Shown here one piece after another: positions 26,555 through 36,409 of a DNA stretch of 64,000 nt. Within the stretch, counting starts at the first letter, position 1. Each line of letters opens with the position of its first letter. Made by a program: the position numbers and the translations under genes. The stretch spans positions 62,001 to 126,000 of the forward strand of contig CBDCYN010000013.1 in NCBI GenBank assembly GCA_965224205.1, written 5' to 3'. The notes below the pieces were generated by a model. It was given only the letters and a program-made list of their open reading frames with translations, was not told the DNA's origin and made no database searches. The DNA comes from CBDCYN01 sp965224205 (GTDB lineage: Bacteria; Planctomycetota; Phycisphaerae; Phycisphaerales; Phycisphaeraceae).

Positions 26555-26692
26555 TGTAAGAAAGTGTGTGACAAGGGGTGTGTCACCGACGGCTTGCCCG
26601 CCAGTGCGACAGAGGTCGGTTCAAAACACTGGTTGACAAGCAGCCGGTGGCACCAATATCGGATTTAGATGCTTCTCACACACGTTCTAAGA
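26555..26692. repeat. Hairpin repeat R4, copy a
   Basis: A two-level inverted repeat. The outer arms are AGAAAGTGTGTGACAAGG at the left and the reverse of TAGAACGTGTGTGAGAAGC at the right. The inner arms are built on CACCGACGGCTTGCCCGCCAG and CTGGTTGACAAGCAGCCGGTG. The inner motif (GACAAGCAGCC.GTGGCACC) recurs in the R4 copies at 48180 and 51272. Confidence 0.7.
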
Positions 26693-26826
26693 CGATTCAA
26701 CGGTTTTAAGGGCGCCGCTACGATACGAAGCCCAGCGATCACAGGAGGGTGACGCCGGCGTGCACGCCATAGAGAGCAATCATATTTTTTTTATAAATAA
26801 AACAAGATCATAGGAGAACGTGAATC

Positions 26827-29800
26827 ATGGCGAGGCGAAATAGAACGATCAGGAAGGCGACGCGTACGGGGCTGGGGCTTGCGGTGCTGGGCGTGATCGC
26901 CGGGGTCGCCCCCCCCGCGCGCGGGATCGATTTTGTTCTGGTCAACGAGGTCCCCGCCGGCTTGGGGCCTTCCTTTGACCCCGACGGGACCGAGCTGCTG
27001 ACCCTGGCCCAGCACGCCGCCGACGCCTGGTCGAGCGTGATTCAGGACACCCACACCATCACCCTCCGGCTAAGGTGGCAAGACATCAGCGGGTCCGGGC
27101 TGAGCCTTAGCGTACCCACCGCCTCCACAGGCGACCGGGTTGATGAAGCCCTGCTGATCTTCGATACCCAAACCGCCGGCGGCGACCCTCGCCAGTGGTT
27201 CATCGACCCCACCCCCTTGAGCGACTCCGAGTACAACGTCAGCCAGACCCTGTTCCGCGACCTCAACGCCACGAACCGCAACGCCTGGTACAACGGCACC
27301 GCCCCGGGGCTGTTCGAGGCCGGGTTCGCTGGGAACACGAAGGTCACCGCCCCGGTGGTCGCCAAGATCGGGTTCGATCTGCTGTCATCGGCGATCCACG
27401 AAGTCGGCTCCGTCTTGGGCGTGCCCCCCGTCGACCCCACCAACACCGAACTGCTCGACGGGGATTACGACACCGACCCCGTCTTCCTGGGCGGCACGAG
27501 CGTGGGGGTCAAGAACCTCGGCGACGGGTTGGCCAACACCCAGGCTTCCCTCAACGACTTCCTCGAAGTTGGCAAACGCAGGAAAATCAGCGCCACCGAC
27601 GTCTTCGCCGCCGCCGCGACCAGTGGCTGGACCCAGATCGACCTGCCACGCAAAGATTTTTTGGTCGGCACGGATTGGAACACCGCCGGCAATTGGCAAG
27701 GCAACGCCGTGCCCGACGACGATAGCCTCACCCATGTCCGCCACGGCGGAGCAGTTTCCATGTCGGCCGATGGTCAGTCGGGCGACCTGATCATCACCGA
27801 CGGCTCGTCCGTGGATACCGGCTCCAACACCCTCACGGTCACCGCGGCCACGACCGTAAGCAACAACGCCCGGTTGACAGCCTCGGCCGGCGGAGGATTG
27901 ACCACGGACTCGCTCGAGCTTGACCCGACCCAAACCGACGGCGGGCTGACCCTGGCCGGGGGCACGGTCACGGTTAACCAGGGACTCACGATCACCTCCA
28001 CACAGGGAGTCGATGGGTTCGGGTCACTCGTGGTCGGGGGCCCGCTCGATAATCAGGGCAGCATCCACGCCAATACCGGGACGTTGACCCTAGCAACGAC
28101 CGGGGCGGGCACGATCGATCTCGACGGCTCCACCGAAGCCGGCGCCGTGGAAGTCGGGTCGGGTGGCCACTTACAGATCGACGCCCTGCTAACCGACGAT
28201 TTGGACAACGACCTGACCGTCAGCTCCCAGGGCACAGCCACCTTCAATCAACCCTGGGTCGCCAACGGGACCATGAACCTCAACGACGGCACCCTAGCCG
28301 GGACCGGCCCCGCGACGATCAACGGCAGCGTCAACGTCACCGGCGCCTCGGCCATCGCCTCGCCGGTGATCTTTAGCGGTACCGCCTCGGTGGCCGTCAA
28401 CAGCGACCTGGACCTTCAAGGCGCCACGACCTACAACGGCGGCAGCTACACCGGCACCGGCACGATCGCCCAGACCGGGGACGCCGCCTTCGCCACCGAC
28501 ACCACGATCAGCGTCGGGGCGTTCGACCTCGACGGTTTAGCCGACAGCTCCACGGTCACGCTTCAGGCCAACACCACCGTCACCCTCAACGTCGACTCGA
28601 TCGACCCGGTCGATGGGTCTTTCGACGGCACGCTCGACCTCAACAGCGGAAGCCACCTGGTGGTCAACACCGCCTCGCCGTGGGCGATCAGCGGCGCGAC
28701 CACCCTCAACGCGGTGACGATCAGCGGTTCCGCGTTGACCAACGACGGCTCGATCTCAGGCACCGGCACGATCGCCGCCGACGTCACCAACAACGGCACG
28801 ATCGCCGGCGGGTCGGGGACGCTTCGGTTCGACGGGATCGTCACCGGCACCGGGGCCGGGTTCTCCGGCGACCGTATCCAGTTCGGTCCTACCGGCGGGT
28901 TCACCGGCGCCGGCACGATCGACGCGCGGATCAACGGTCAAGCCGGTTCGACGATCACGGCCACGGGCGACCTGACCCTGGGCGACGCCGCGAGCACGTC
29001 CGGGTTCTCGATGCAGGGGGTGCTGGACGTCGGCTCGCACACGGTGACCCTACTCGACGCCAATGCCGCGACGCTGGGCAGCGAAACGATCCTTAACGGC
29101 GGCACCCTCCTTTCCCCGGTGCTGCGTATGGCGCTAGGTACGGGCGACGTCTTGTCGGGCACCGGCACGGTGGGTAACGAACTCAAGACCAATGACGGCA
29201 CGATCGCCGGCGGGCCGGGGACGCTGCGGTTCGACGGTCTCGTCATCGGCGCCGGGGCCGGGTTCTCCGGTGACCGCATCTTGTTCGGTTCCACCGGCGG
29301 GTTCACCGGCGCCGGCACGATCGATGCGCGGATCGCCGGTCAAGCCGGTTCGACGATCACGGCCACGGGCGACCTAACCCTGGGCAACGCCGCGAGCACG
29401 TCCGGGTTCTCGATGCAGGGGGTGCTGGACGTCGGCTCGCACACGGTGACCCTGCTCGATGCCAACGCCGCGACGCTGGGCAGCGAGACGATCCTTAACG
29501 GCGGCACCCTCCTTTCCCCGGTGCTGCGTATGGCGCTGGGTACCGGCGACGTCTTGTCGGGCACCGGCACGGTGGGTAACGATCTAAAGACCAACAACGG
29601 CACGATCGCCGGCGGGCCGGGGACGCTGCGGTTCGACGGGATCGTCATGGGCAGCGGGGCCGGGTTCACCGGCGACACGATCGAGTTTGGTTCTATGGGC
29701 GGGTTTGCCGGCGACGGCGCGGTCGTCGCCAAGATTATTAACGAGCCCGGCGCCGTGATCACCGCCACAGGGGCGCTGGTCTTAGGTGACGCTAGCAATC

Positions 29801-32800
29801 AAGGGTTCGACTCCAACGGCACGCTCGACGTCGGCGCCCACACCGTGACCCTCGACGACGCCGACACGGCCACGCTCGGGGGCCTGACCCAACTTGGCGG
29901 CGGATCGCTGATCGCGGCCAATGGGATCACCCTCACCGGTGTCTTGAACGGCTTCGGGCAGGTCCAAGCGACGGTCAACGCCACCGGCTCGTCGACCCTC
30001 ACCGCTCTGGGCGGGGACCTGTCGGTCGGGGACGCGGCCGCGACGGACGGGGTCATCGCCCTGGGCGGCGTCGGCGCCGATCCCGCCAGCACCCTGACGC
30101 TGCTGGACAGCGATTCAGTCCCCCTCGGTGGCGACTCAACGCTCAACGGGGGAACCGTGGTCGCGGCCAACGGCTTGACCCTGCTGGGTTCGCTGTCGGG
30201 TTCGGGGCAGGTCCAGGCCCAGCTCTCGGGCGCGGTCGGGTCGTCGGTTACCGCTTCGGGCGGCACCCTGACGGTGGGCGACGCGACCGATAGCAACGGG
30301 TTTTCCACCGACGGGTTGATCAGCACCGAAGCGGGCGCTGTGCTGATCCTCCAAAACGCCGATCCGGTAGAGATCAACGGCAACGCTGATCTGGCCGGCG
30401 GGACCCTGTCCGCCCCCAACGGCATCAACCTCACCGGGACCATCTCGGGCCACGGGACGGTCACGGCGGATCTAACGAATAACGGCACCATCGCCGGCGG
30501 CCCCGGGACGCTGCGGTTTGAGGGCGCGGTCAGCGGCACCGGGTCGGGGTTCAGCGGCGACACGATCGAGTTCGCCCCCGGCTCGAGTTTCACCGGCACC
30601 GGCACGATCGCGGCCAAGATCAACGGCCAAAACGGGTCGACGATCACCCCCACGGGTAGCTTGGCCTTGGGCGATGGCACGGATCCTCAAGGTTTTGTCA
30701 CGGGGGGCAGCCTCGACGTGGGCACGCACACGGTCACGTTGAATGATTCGGTATTTGCCGAGCTCGATGGCGGCCAGGCCACACTCGACGGCGGCACGAT
30801 CATCGCCCCCAACGGGCTGAGGCTCGTGAATGGGGCCGCGTTATCTGGGAACGGTACGGTCCAAGGCCCGGTCGATGTGGCTGCGGGCTCGACCATCACC
30901 CCGGGCGGGAACCTGACCCTGGGTGACGCGGCCCGCTCCGACGGGTTTGTCACCGCGGGGGCGCTAGCGGTTGGGGCGAACACCGTGACACTCAACGACG
31001 CTAACACCGCTCAACTAGGGGGCACGACAACCCTTAATGGCGGGGCACTCGTGGCTGGCAACGGGGTCATGCTCACCAGCGGTGGGTCGCTGACCGGTTC
31101 GGGACAGGTCGACGCTACGGTGAACGGTGAAGCCGGCTCGTCGATCGTCGCCACGGGTAATCTCACCTTGGGCGACCCGTCCATTTTTTCCGGGTTCCTC
31201 ACCCGGGGTTCCCTGGGCGTCGGGTCCCACACGGTCACGCTTGAGGACTCCAACCTCGCTCGGTTGCTGGGCGATACCACGATCGATGGGGGAACGCTGA
31301 TCGCCGCTAATGGCATGCGTCTCCAGGGCTCGCTGACCGGCTCCGGACAGGTCCAGGGCCACCTCAGCGGCTCGGCTTCGAGCTCGATCGTCGCCACGGG
31401 GGGTCTGACCCTAGGGAATGGGGCGAGTTCCGCGGGGGTCGCCCACGCCGGCTCCCTGGAGGTTGGTCCGCATACCGTCACGCTCCTGGATTCGACCGCT
31501 GCGTCCCTGGGCGCAAGCACGACCCTGGCGGGGGGGCAGCTGATCTCGGCCAACGGGGTGTCGCTAAGCAATAACGATAACCTCTCGGGTCACGGCTCAG
31601 TCCAGGGGCGGATCAACGCCGCAGCCGGGTCGCGGATCACCGCGACCGGTAACCTGACCCTGGGCGACGCGGCCAGTGATATCGGGTTCGTTTCAGACGG
31701 TGAGCTGTTCGTGGAATCGCCAGCGAACCTGACGCTGCTGGACGCCAGCGCCGCGGAATTGAGGGGGGTGACGGTGATCGATGACGGGGCCACGATCATC
31801 GCAGCTAACGGTTTAGAACTCGTAGCCGGCAGCACGACCGTGATTGACGATGGCTCGCTTAATAGCCCGATGGTGACCGTCTCCGGGGCGATGGAGGTGG
31901 AGGGCTCATCAACGATCGATGGGCAGGCGACGTTCAATACCACAGCCGCGGTGACGGTGAACGGCGACCTGTCCCTGCCTCAACAGACGACGTACAACGG
32001 CGGCAGCTACCTTGGGGTTGGGACCATCCACCAAAACGGCGATGCGACCGTCGAGTCGGCGACGACGATCGGGGTCACGGTCTACGATATGGACGGGGTC
32101 AGTGAGGATACTAACCTCACGCTCAACGCGCCGCTGACCCTCAACGCCGGCAGCATCGACCCGGACAACGGCCGGTATGACGGGACCGTCACCGTCAACG
32201 CCGGCGGGCAGCTGACGATCAATTCATTCGTGGGCTGGACCCTGGGGGGCACGGCGTCGCTCAACGGCGGCACGATCGATGGCGATGCGCTGACGAACGA
32301 CGGGACGATCGTTGGACGCGGCACGGTATCGTCGTCGGGGCTGGTAAACAACGGATTCATCTCCGCCATCGACGGCGAGCTGGTGCTCAACCCGTCGCAG
32401 TTCTTGGACTTGGATGGGGCTTCAAACAACGGCGAGGTCTTTGCGACCAGTAGCGACGTGCGGGTGGCGTCTAATCTTGAGGGGCTCTTGAATTTCGCGG
32501 GGACACTCAACGTCATCGGGGCGGGGCGAACGTTCATCATGGATTTTGATGGCCTGGAAAACGACGGGACTATGAATCTTGTCGGGGGCGGCAGCTATAG
32601 CGCCCCACAGTTGATCCAGCGCGCGGCACTGAACGTGAACGAGACCTCCCTACTGAGTTCCGCATCAACCCTCAGCACAGCCGCAATCTTTATCAATGGG
32701 AGCGTCACCACCCTGACTGAAGACCTGATCATCGAGGGGTCAGCCACGGTCAATGTCGGAGCAGCGATGACCGGGCCGGGAACGCTGATTGTCGCTAACG

Positions 32801-33564
32801 GGTCGACCCTAGGCGGCAACGGCACGGTGGGCGTGGGCGTGGAGAACAGCGGCACGGTAGCCGGCAGCGGCACGGGGCTGACCCTCGCCGCGGCGGTGAC
32901 CGGCACCGGGGGGTATACCGGGACGGTCCGTTTCGCGGATCGATTCAGCCCGGGAGCAAGCCCCGCGATGGTCGACGCCGAGAACCTCAAGTTCGACACG
33001 ACCGCCACGTTCGAGGTCGAGATCGGCGGCCTGACGCCGGGCGTGGGTTACGATACGGTCAACGCGACCGGCACGGTCGACCTGGGCGGGACCCTGGAGA
33101 TCAACCTCATCAACGGGTTCACCCCCAACTTCGGGGACATGTTCACGATCCTGGCGGCCGGTGAGATCACCAACAATTTCGATATGTTCACCGGTGACGT
33201 TTTCCTGCTCGACGACGGCCCGGTGGCGCTGGTGCCCTTGATCGACCCCGTTGATGACGTGGTCCGGCTCGTGGCGACCGGCACGGGCGACGTCAACGGA
33301 GATGGGGCGGTTAACTTTGTGGACTTTATCGTGATGCAGGGCAGCTTCGGGGGTGCTGGGACATGGACGACGGGCGACTTCAATAACGATAACGAGGTCA
33401 ACTTTGTGGACTTTATCCTCTTTCAAGCCAGTTTCGGGAAGACGTATTTCACGTCGAACCTGACCACGGGTTTGGTGGCCGTCCCGGAGCCGGGGTCAGT
33501 GGTGGTCGTGGGCCTGGCCGCTCCGCTGATACTGCGACGGCGGCGTGAGGGCAACCGCGTTTGA
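26827..33564 (+). CDS. Giant secreted repeat protein with broken HExxH site, dockerin-like repeats and PEP-CTERM tail
   Basis: A 2245-residue paralog of the preceding protein. After a signal peptide (LGLAVLGVIAGVAPPARG), residues about 30-310 align with the metalloprotease-like domain of its neighbour (shared WFIDPTPL, TDVFAAAATSGWTQIDLPRKDFL), but the motif reads HEVGSVLG, with Ser195 replacing the second His. Residues about 310-2090 are low-complexity Gly/Thr/Asn-rich beta repeats, including about ten units of the type GNLTLGDAA..GFVT.GSLDVG.HTVTL, where two adjacent units are nearly identical in DNA. Two dockerin-like motifs (about 2155-2203; GDVNGDGAVNFVDF, NNDNEVNFVDF) and a VPEPGSVVVVGLAAPLILRRRR tail end the protein. 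It probably acts as a surface or matrix adhesin. AGGAG precedes the start. Confidence 0.85.
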   Translation: MARRNRTIRKATRTGLGLAVLGVIAGVAPPARGIDFVLVNEVPAGLGPSFDPDGTELLTLAQHAADAWSSVIQDTHTITLRLRWQDISGSGLSLSVPTASTGDRVDEALLIFDTQTAGGDPRQWFIDPTPLSDSEYNVSQTLFRDLNATNRNAWYNGTAPGLFEAGFAGNTKVTAPVVAKIGFDLLSSAIHEVGSVLGVPPVDPTNTELLDGDYDTDPVFLGGTSVGVKNLGDGLANTQASLNDFLEVGKRRKISATDVFAAAATSGWTQIDLPRKDFLVGTDWNTAGNWQGNAVPDDDSLTHVRHGGAVSMSADGQSGDLIITDGSSVDTGSNTLTVTAATTVSNNARLTASAGGGLTTDSLELDPTQTDGGLTLAGGTVTVNQGLTITSTQGVDGFGSLVVGGPLDNQGSIHANTGTLTLATTGAGTIDLDGSTEAGAVEVGSGGHLQIDALLTDDLDNDLTVSSQGTATFNQPWVANGTMNLNDGTLAGTGPATINGSVNVTGASAIASPVIFSGTASVAVNSDLDLQGATTYNGGSYTGTGTIAQTGDAAFATDTTISVGAFDLDGLADSSTVTLQANTTVTLNVDSIDPVDGSFDGTLDLNSGSHLVVNTASPWAISGATTLNAVTISGSALTNDGSISGTGTIAADVTNNGTIAGGSGTLRFDGIVTGTGAGFSGDRIQFGPTGGFTGAGTIDARINGQAGSTITATGDLTLGDAASTSGFSMQGVLDVGSHTVTLLDANAATLGSETILNGGTLLSPVLRMALGTGDVLSGTGTVGNELKTNDGTIAGGPGTLRFDGLVIGAGAGFSGDRILFGSTGGFTGAGTIDARIAGQAGSTITATGDLTLGNAASTSGFSMQGVLDVGSHTVTLLDANAATLGSETILNGGTLLSPVLRMALGTGDVLSGTGTVGNDLKTNNGTIAGGPGTLRFDGIVMGSGAGFTGDTIEFGSMGGFAGDGAVVAKIINEPGAVITATGALVLGDASNQGFDSNGTLDVGAHTVTLDDADTATLGGLTQLGGGSLIAANGITLTGVLNGFGQVQATVNATGSSTLTALGGDLSVGDAAATDGVIALGGVGADPASTLTLLDSDSVPLGGDSTLNGGTVVAANGLTLLGSLSGSGQVQAQLSGAVGSSVTASGGTLTVGDATDSNGFSTDGLISTEAGAVLILQNADPVEINGNADLAGGTLSAPNGINLTGTISGHGTVTADLTNNGTIAGGPGTLRFEGAVSGTGSGFSGDTIEFAPGSSFTGTGTIAAKINGQNGSTITPTGSLALGDGTDPQGFVTGGSLDVGTHTVTLNDSVFAELDGGQATLDGGTIIAPNGLRLVNGAALSGNGTVQGPVDVAAGSTITPGGNLTLGDAARSDGFVTAGALAVGANTVTLNDANTAQLGGTTTLNGGALVAGNGVMLTSGGSLTGSGQVDATVNGEAGSSIVATGNLTLGDPSIFSGFLTRGSLGVGSHTVTLEDSNLARLLGDTTIDGGTLIAANGMRLQGSLTGSGQVQGHLSGSASSSIVATGGLTLGNGASSAGVAHAGSLEVGPHTVTLLDSTAASLGASTTLAGGQLISANGVSLSNNDNLSGHGSVQGRINAAAGSRITATGNLTLGDAASDIGFVSDGELFVESPANLTLLDASAAELRGVTVIDDGATIIAANGLELVAGSTTVIDDGSLNSPMVTVSGAMEVEGSSTIDGQATFNTTAAVTVNGDLSLPQQTTYNGGSYLGVGTIHQNGDATVESATTIGVTVYDMDGVSEDTNLTLNAPLTLNAGSIDPDNGRYDGTVTVNAGGQLTINSFVGWTLGGTASLNGGTIDGDALTNDGTIVGRGTVSSSGLVNNGFISAIDGELVLNPSQFLDLDGASNNGEVFATSSDVRVASNLEGLLNFAGTLNVIGAGRTFIMDFDGLENDGTMNLVGGGSYSAPQLIQRAALNVNETSLLSSASTLSTAAIFINGSVTTLTEDLIIEGSATVNVGAAMTGPGTLIVANGSTLGGNGTVGVGVENSGTVAGSGTGLTLAAAVTGTGGYTGTVRFADRFSPGASPAMVDAENLKFDTTATFEVEIGGLTPGVGYDTVNATGTVDLGGTLEINLINGFTPNFGDMFTILAAGEITNNFDMFTGDVFLLDDGPVALVPLIDPVDDVVRLVATGTGDVNGDGAVNFVDFIVMQGSFGGAGTWTTGDFNNDNEVNFVDFILFQASFGKTYFTSNLTTGLVAVPEPGSVVVVGLAAPLILRRRREGNRV
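28795..29598 (+). repeat. Tandem duplication inside the giant gene, 402-base period
   Basis: Copies at 28795-29196 and 29197-29598 are almost identical in DNA (134 codons each); long stretches, such as the coding for GFSMQGVLDVGSHTVTLLDA, differ only by a few silent changes. A third copy begins at 29599 and diverges after about 100 bases. The near-identity in an otherwise divergent repeat protein indicates recent unequal recombination or gene conversion. Confidence 0.9.
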
Positions 33565-33608
33565 CGCGTTGGTCGACGGCGTTTTCACGACGGGTGTACG
33601 GTGGATAT

Positions 33609-33712
33609 ACCTATCGCGGATAAAATTGCGGCACGATTCGTGTATGCGGCAGGTCATTTTTTCAGGGTTCAGAGCGCACCCGACGCGGCACCTTGATACG
33701 CGATGCGAATAC
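33609..33712 (-). repeat. Interspersed repeat R1, copy d
   Basis: A full-length copy, reading CTATCGCGGATAAAATTGCGG, ACGATTCGTGTATGCGGC, GCACCCGACGCGGCACC, GATACGCGATGCGAATAC. It fills most of the 306-base gap between the stops of the convergent giant gene and T2SS operon; nothing else was seen there. Confidence 0.82.
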
Positions 33713-33870
33713 AAGACCGATCCGGATGCCTTTGGCGGTCGGCCCGCTGCATGACCGTCGCGGCTCGTGGTGAAGTTCTACACCATCTTCAAAACCGCTG
33801 TATATCGACCTCGGCTATGTTTTAGACCGACCCCTCGCCGGTCAACGCCTGATCCACAACGAAGCTGAAG

Positions 33871-34506
33871 CTACGGGGCAGGTGGCGGATCGATCGGCCG
33901 CATCAGCGCCAGCTTCTGCCTGGCCCACTGGGTCCACGCCGGACGGGTGTCTTTGAGGATTAGCTGCGAGAGGATCTCTTTGATCTCGTCGCCCCGGTCG
34001 CCGCGGCGGTAGCGGGCGCGGGCGGAGTTGCCGATGATCTGCGGGTTGTCGGGCTGGATCAGCAGGGCCTTGTCGTATTGGGCCACGGCGTCGTCGAGCT
34101 TGCCGACTGCCTCGAAGACCAGGCCGAGGTTGTTGAGCGGTTCGGGCTGGTGGGGCATGAGCTTGATGGCGTAACGGAATTCCCACGCGGCCAGGTAGTA
34201 GTTGCCCCGGAGATAGTAGATCTTGCCGAGGTTGTTGTGGGCCGGGCCGTAGGTGACGTCGGCTTTGAGGGCGGCCTTGATCCGCTGCTGGGCTTGTTCG
34301 AATTCACCGGCTTTGAGCAGCTGAACCGCTGCGGCGTTTTCCTGTTGAGCGGTGGGGGTGTCGCGGTTGGGGTAGTCGGCGATCGTCTGGTAATCGGGCC
34401 CGTTGTTGGCCTGCGTCGATTCGCAGCCCGGGGCGGACCCTACCATCAAGACGGCGACCGTCGCTGCCAGTAACGCGGCCGATAAAGAGCGGTTGGGTTG
34501 CGTCAT
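33871..34506 (-). CDS. TPR lipoprotein at the end of the type II secretion operon
   Basis: A 211-residue protein with a signal peptide ending in a weak lipobox (MVGSAPGCES). Three to four TPR units follow (ENAAAVQLLKAGEFEQAQQ, GPAHNNLGKIYYLRGNYYLA, PEPLNNLGLVFEAVGKLDDA, NPQIIGNSARARYRRGDRG). It resembles PilF/PilW-type pilotin proteins, which assemble the secretin in the outer membrane. Its start overlaps the stop of gspM by four bases, so it belongs to the operon. A pilotin role for GspD is inferred from context and architecture. Confidence 0.8.
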   Translation of the reverse strand: MTQPNRSLSAALLAATVAVLMVGSAPGCESTQANNGPDYQTIADYPNRDTPTAQQENAAAVQLLKAGEFEQAQQRIKAALKADVTYGPAHNNLGKIYYLRGNYYLAAWEFRYAIKLMPHQPEPLNNLGLVFEAVGKLDDAVAQYDKALLIQPDNPQIIGNSARARYRRGDRGDEIKEILSQLILKDTRPAWTQWARQKLALMRPIDPPPAP

Positions 34507-35045
34507 CCTTGATCCCTCCGTGGGTTGGGGGTGGTTGGGCTATAGACGACGTGGGTGAGCGTCGATTCAGAGGTCCACAGGCCGTTGGCGTTGCTGGGTT
34601 GTGGGGCGGCCAGGCGCAGGCCGGTGGCCAGCAGGCCCACGCCCTGGGTCTCTAACGCGTGGTGGAACAAGATGACCTGGCGCAGGGACACGCGTTGGAG
34701 CAGGACTTGCGTTGATTTTGTCTTGTAGGGCGTGTCGCCGATCCGGCTGGCGGGTTGGGGCGAGATCCGTACCAGGCTCGCCATCGGGATCCCCGCATCA
34801 GCGGCGGATTGCTCGATGCGGCGGGTGAGGTCTTGGATCGGCATCTCCTGGGAGTCGGCTTGTGTGGGACGGCTATCCAAAGCGCGGATCTGGGCGGCCA
34901 GGCCGCGGCAGGTGCGGGTTTCTTCAACAGCGGATTGAGCGGCGCCGTGGGTGTGGGTCCACCTGTAGTAGCCCCAGGCCGCGGACAACGCCAGTGCCAG
35001 GTTCACGACCAGGGCCGCGGTGAAGAGGCGTTGAGTCGGTTTCAT
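34503..35045 (-). CDS. gspM: Type II secretion system protein M-like
   Basis: A 180-residue bitopic protein: a short cytoplasmic start, one membrane helix (FTAALVVNLALALSAAWGYY), a helical region, and an alpha/beta domain with LLQRVSLRQVILFHHALE, the ferredoxin-like fold pattern of GspM/PilO. It would pair with GspL in the inner-membrane platform. Similarity is structural rather than motif-based; the position right after the GspL-like gene supports it. ATGA overlaps on both sides (with gspL and the TPR gene) fix the ends. Confidence 0.7.
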   Translation of the reverse strand: MKPTQRLFTAALVVNLALALSAAWGYYRWTHTHGAAQSAVEETRTCRGLAAQIRALDSRPTQADSQEMPIQDLTRRIEQSAADAGIPMASLVRISPQPASRIGDTPYKTKSTQVLLQRVSLRQVILFHHALETQGVGLLATGLRLAAPQPSNANGLWTSESTLTHVVYSPTTPNPRRDQG

Positions 35046-36409
35046 CGGATATCCCTTCCGGCTAGTGAGGTCGCCGGCGCTGTCGGGATCTGTTTCTGCC
35101 CGGTGATCTTGAACACGACCCCGCCATCGGGCAGCTGCTCGGTGCTGGGTTGGCTGACCACGAACGGGCTGTGCTGGTTCAATGCGTTGGCGACTGCGTC
35201 GGCCTGGCTGTGAGACCGTGCCTGCCCCGAGAGGTCGAGCCGGTCGCCGCCTAGCCTCAGGTCGGAGACGCGGAACCGCGCGTCGGCCGGCAGGCCGCGC
35301 AGCACCTGGTATAGCGTATTCAGGGTCGACGCCTGGTTCGCCAGTGGGGTCGACTGGCCCTTGATGGCCTCGAGGTGCCGCTTCTCGCTGGCGAGCCTGG
35401 ACCGGACGTTTAGCGGCACCCGGCGGCCCGGGAACAGCTCGGTGAAGATCACTTCCTGGAGGGTCGCGTGGCGGCCGATCGTGTCGTGGTGCTGACGGGT
35501 CTGCCAGAAGAGCACAAGATTGACCGTGATCAGGAACACCGCCGCCGCTGCCACGGCGCAGTTCAACGGCAGGCGCACCTGCCGCAGCGGGTCGCGCACC
35601 GCCAGCGGGCCGCGACGCAGGTTGATCCAGGGGTTGATCCGACCCGCTAACACCTCACCCGCCGTGGCCGCCGCGGCCGGTTCGAGCTGCTGGCCATCCC
35701 CGGTGACCGTCCACCCGCTGGCCAGGGTCTCTAGCGAACGGGTCACGTCGCCCGATACGCCGTGGGTGGTCACCGCCGGCGGGGCATCGGCATTGACCGC
35801 CAGGGCGGCGAACGCGAGCTTGACGGCCTGCCGGTTGGACCGCAGGTGGTACCACGAGGCGGGTTGTTGAGCGTCGAAGGTGATCATCTCCGTGGCGTCG
35901 CCGTTGGCCCACAACGCCACGCGTGGATCGTGACCGGGTTGCACCGGGGTTGCGCCTTGGGCCGCGAGCATCGCGGTGGGGCAGATGTACTGCACCGCGA
36001 CGCCGTGATCTTCGAGACACTCAACCAACGGGCCAAGCCGGTCGATACAGACCGCCACGCCCAACGCCCGCTTGGGGGTGGTCACGAAATCGGCGACCAC
36101 CTCCTCGGCCGCGACGGGCAGCTGATCCTCGAGCTTAAACGTCAACGCCTCGGGGGTCGGTTTGAGTTGAAGCTCGTCGGTCTCAATCGCTGCACATAGG
36201 CACCAAGATGAGGGGATGGCCAGGACGACCCCGTGGCCGTCATAGCCGGATTGATCGAGGAACTCTCGTAAGCCCCGCGCCGCCTGCTGGGCAGGGACGG
36301 GTGGGTCTGCGGGGGGCAACCCCACGATCGACACGCCGCCCGCCTCGGCCACGCCCACGGACCAGGCTTGGTCGGTAACGAAGATGACGTTGACGCGCCC
36401 GGTCTTCAC
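35042..36409 (-). CDS. gspL: Type II secretion system protein L-like (PilM/PilN-type fusion)
   Basis: A 455-residue protein. Residues 1 to about 250 form an actin-like PilM/GspL cytoplasmic domain (VVLAIPSSWCLCAAIET, LTFKLEDQLPVAAEEVVADF, GVAVCIDRL). A membrane helix (CAVAAAAVFLITVNLVLFW) is followed by a coiled region and a periplasmic ferredoxin-like PilN-type domain (ARFRVSDLRLGGDRLDLSGQA). GspL binds the ATPase GspE and links it to GspM. It starts with GTG, which overlaps the gspC stop (GTGA). The actin-like part is shorter than in classic GspL. Confidence 0.75.
   Translation of the reverse strand: MKTGRVNVIFVTDQAWSVGVAEAGGVSIVGLPPADPPVPAQQAARGLREFLDQSGYDGHGVVLAIPSSWCLCAAIETDELQLKPTPEALTFKLEDQLPVAAEEVVADFVTTPKRALGVAVCIDRLGPLVECLEDHGVAVQYICPTAMLAAQGATPVQPGHDPRVALWANGDATEMITFDAQQPASWYHLRSNRQAVKLAFAALAVNADAPPAVTTHGVSGDVTRSLETLASGWTVTGDGQQLEPAAAATAGEVLAGRINPWINLRRGPLAVRDPLRQVRLPLNCAVAAAAVFLITVNLVLFWQTRQHHDTIGRHATLQEVIFTELFPGRRVPLNVRSRLASEKRHLEAIKGQSTPLANQASTLNTLYQVLRGLPADARFRVSDLRLGGDRLDLSGQARSHSQADAVANALNQHSPFVVSQPSTEQLPDGGVVFKITGQKQIPTAPATSLAGRDIR

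Noticed and set aside
29799..30680. A 293-codon frame antisense to the giant repeat gene
   Set aside because: Pro/Val/Ser-rich pattern caused by the repetitive coding on the other strand.
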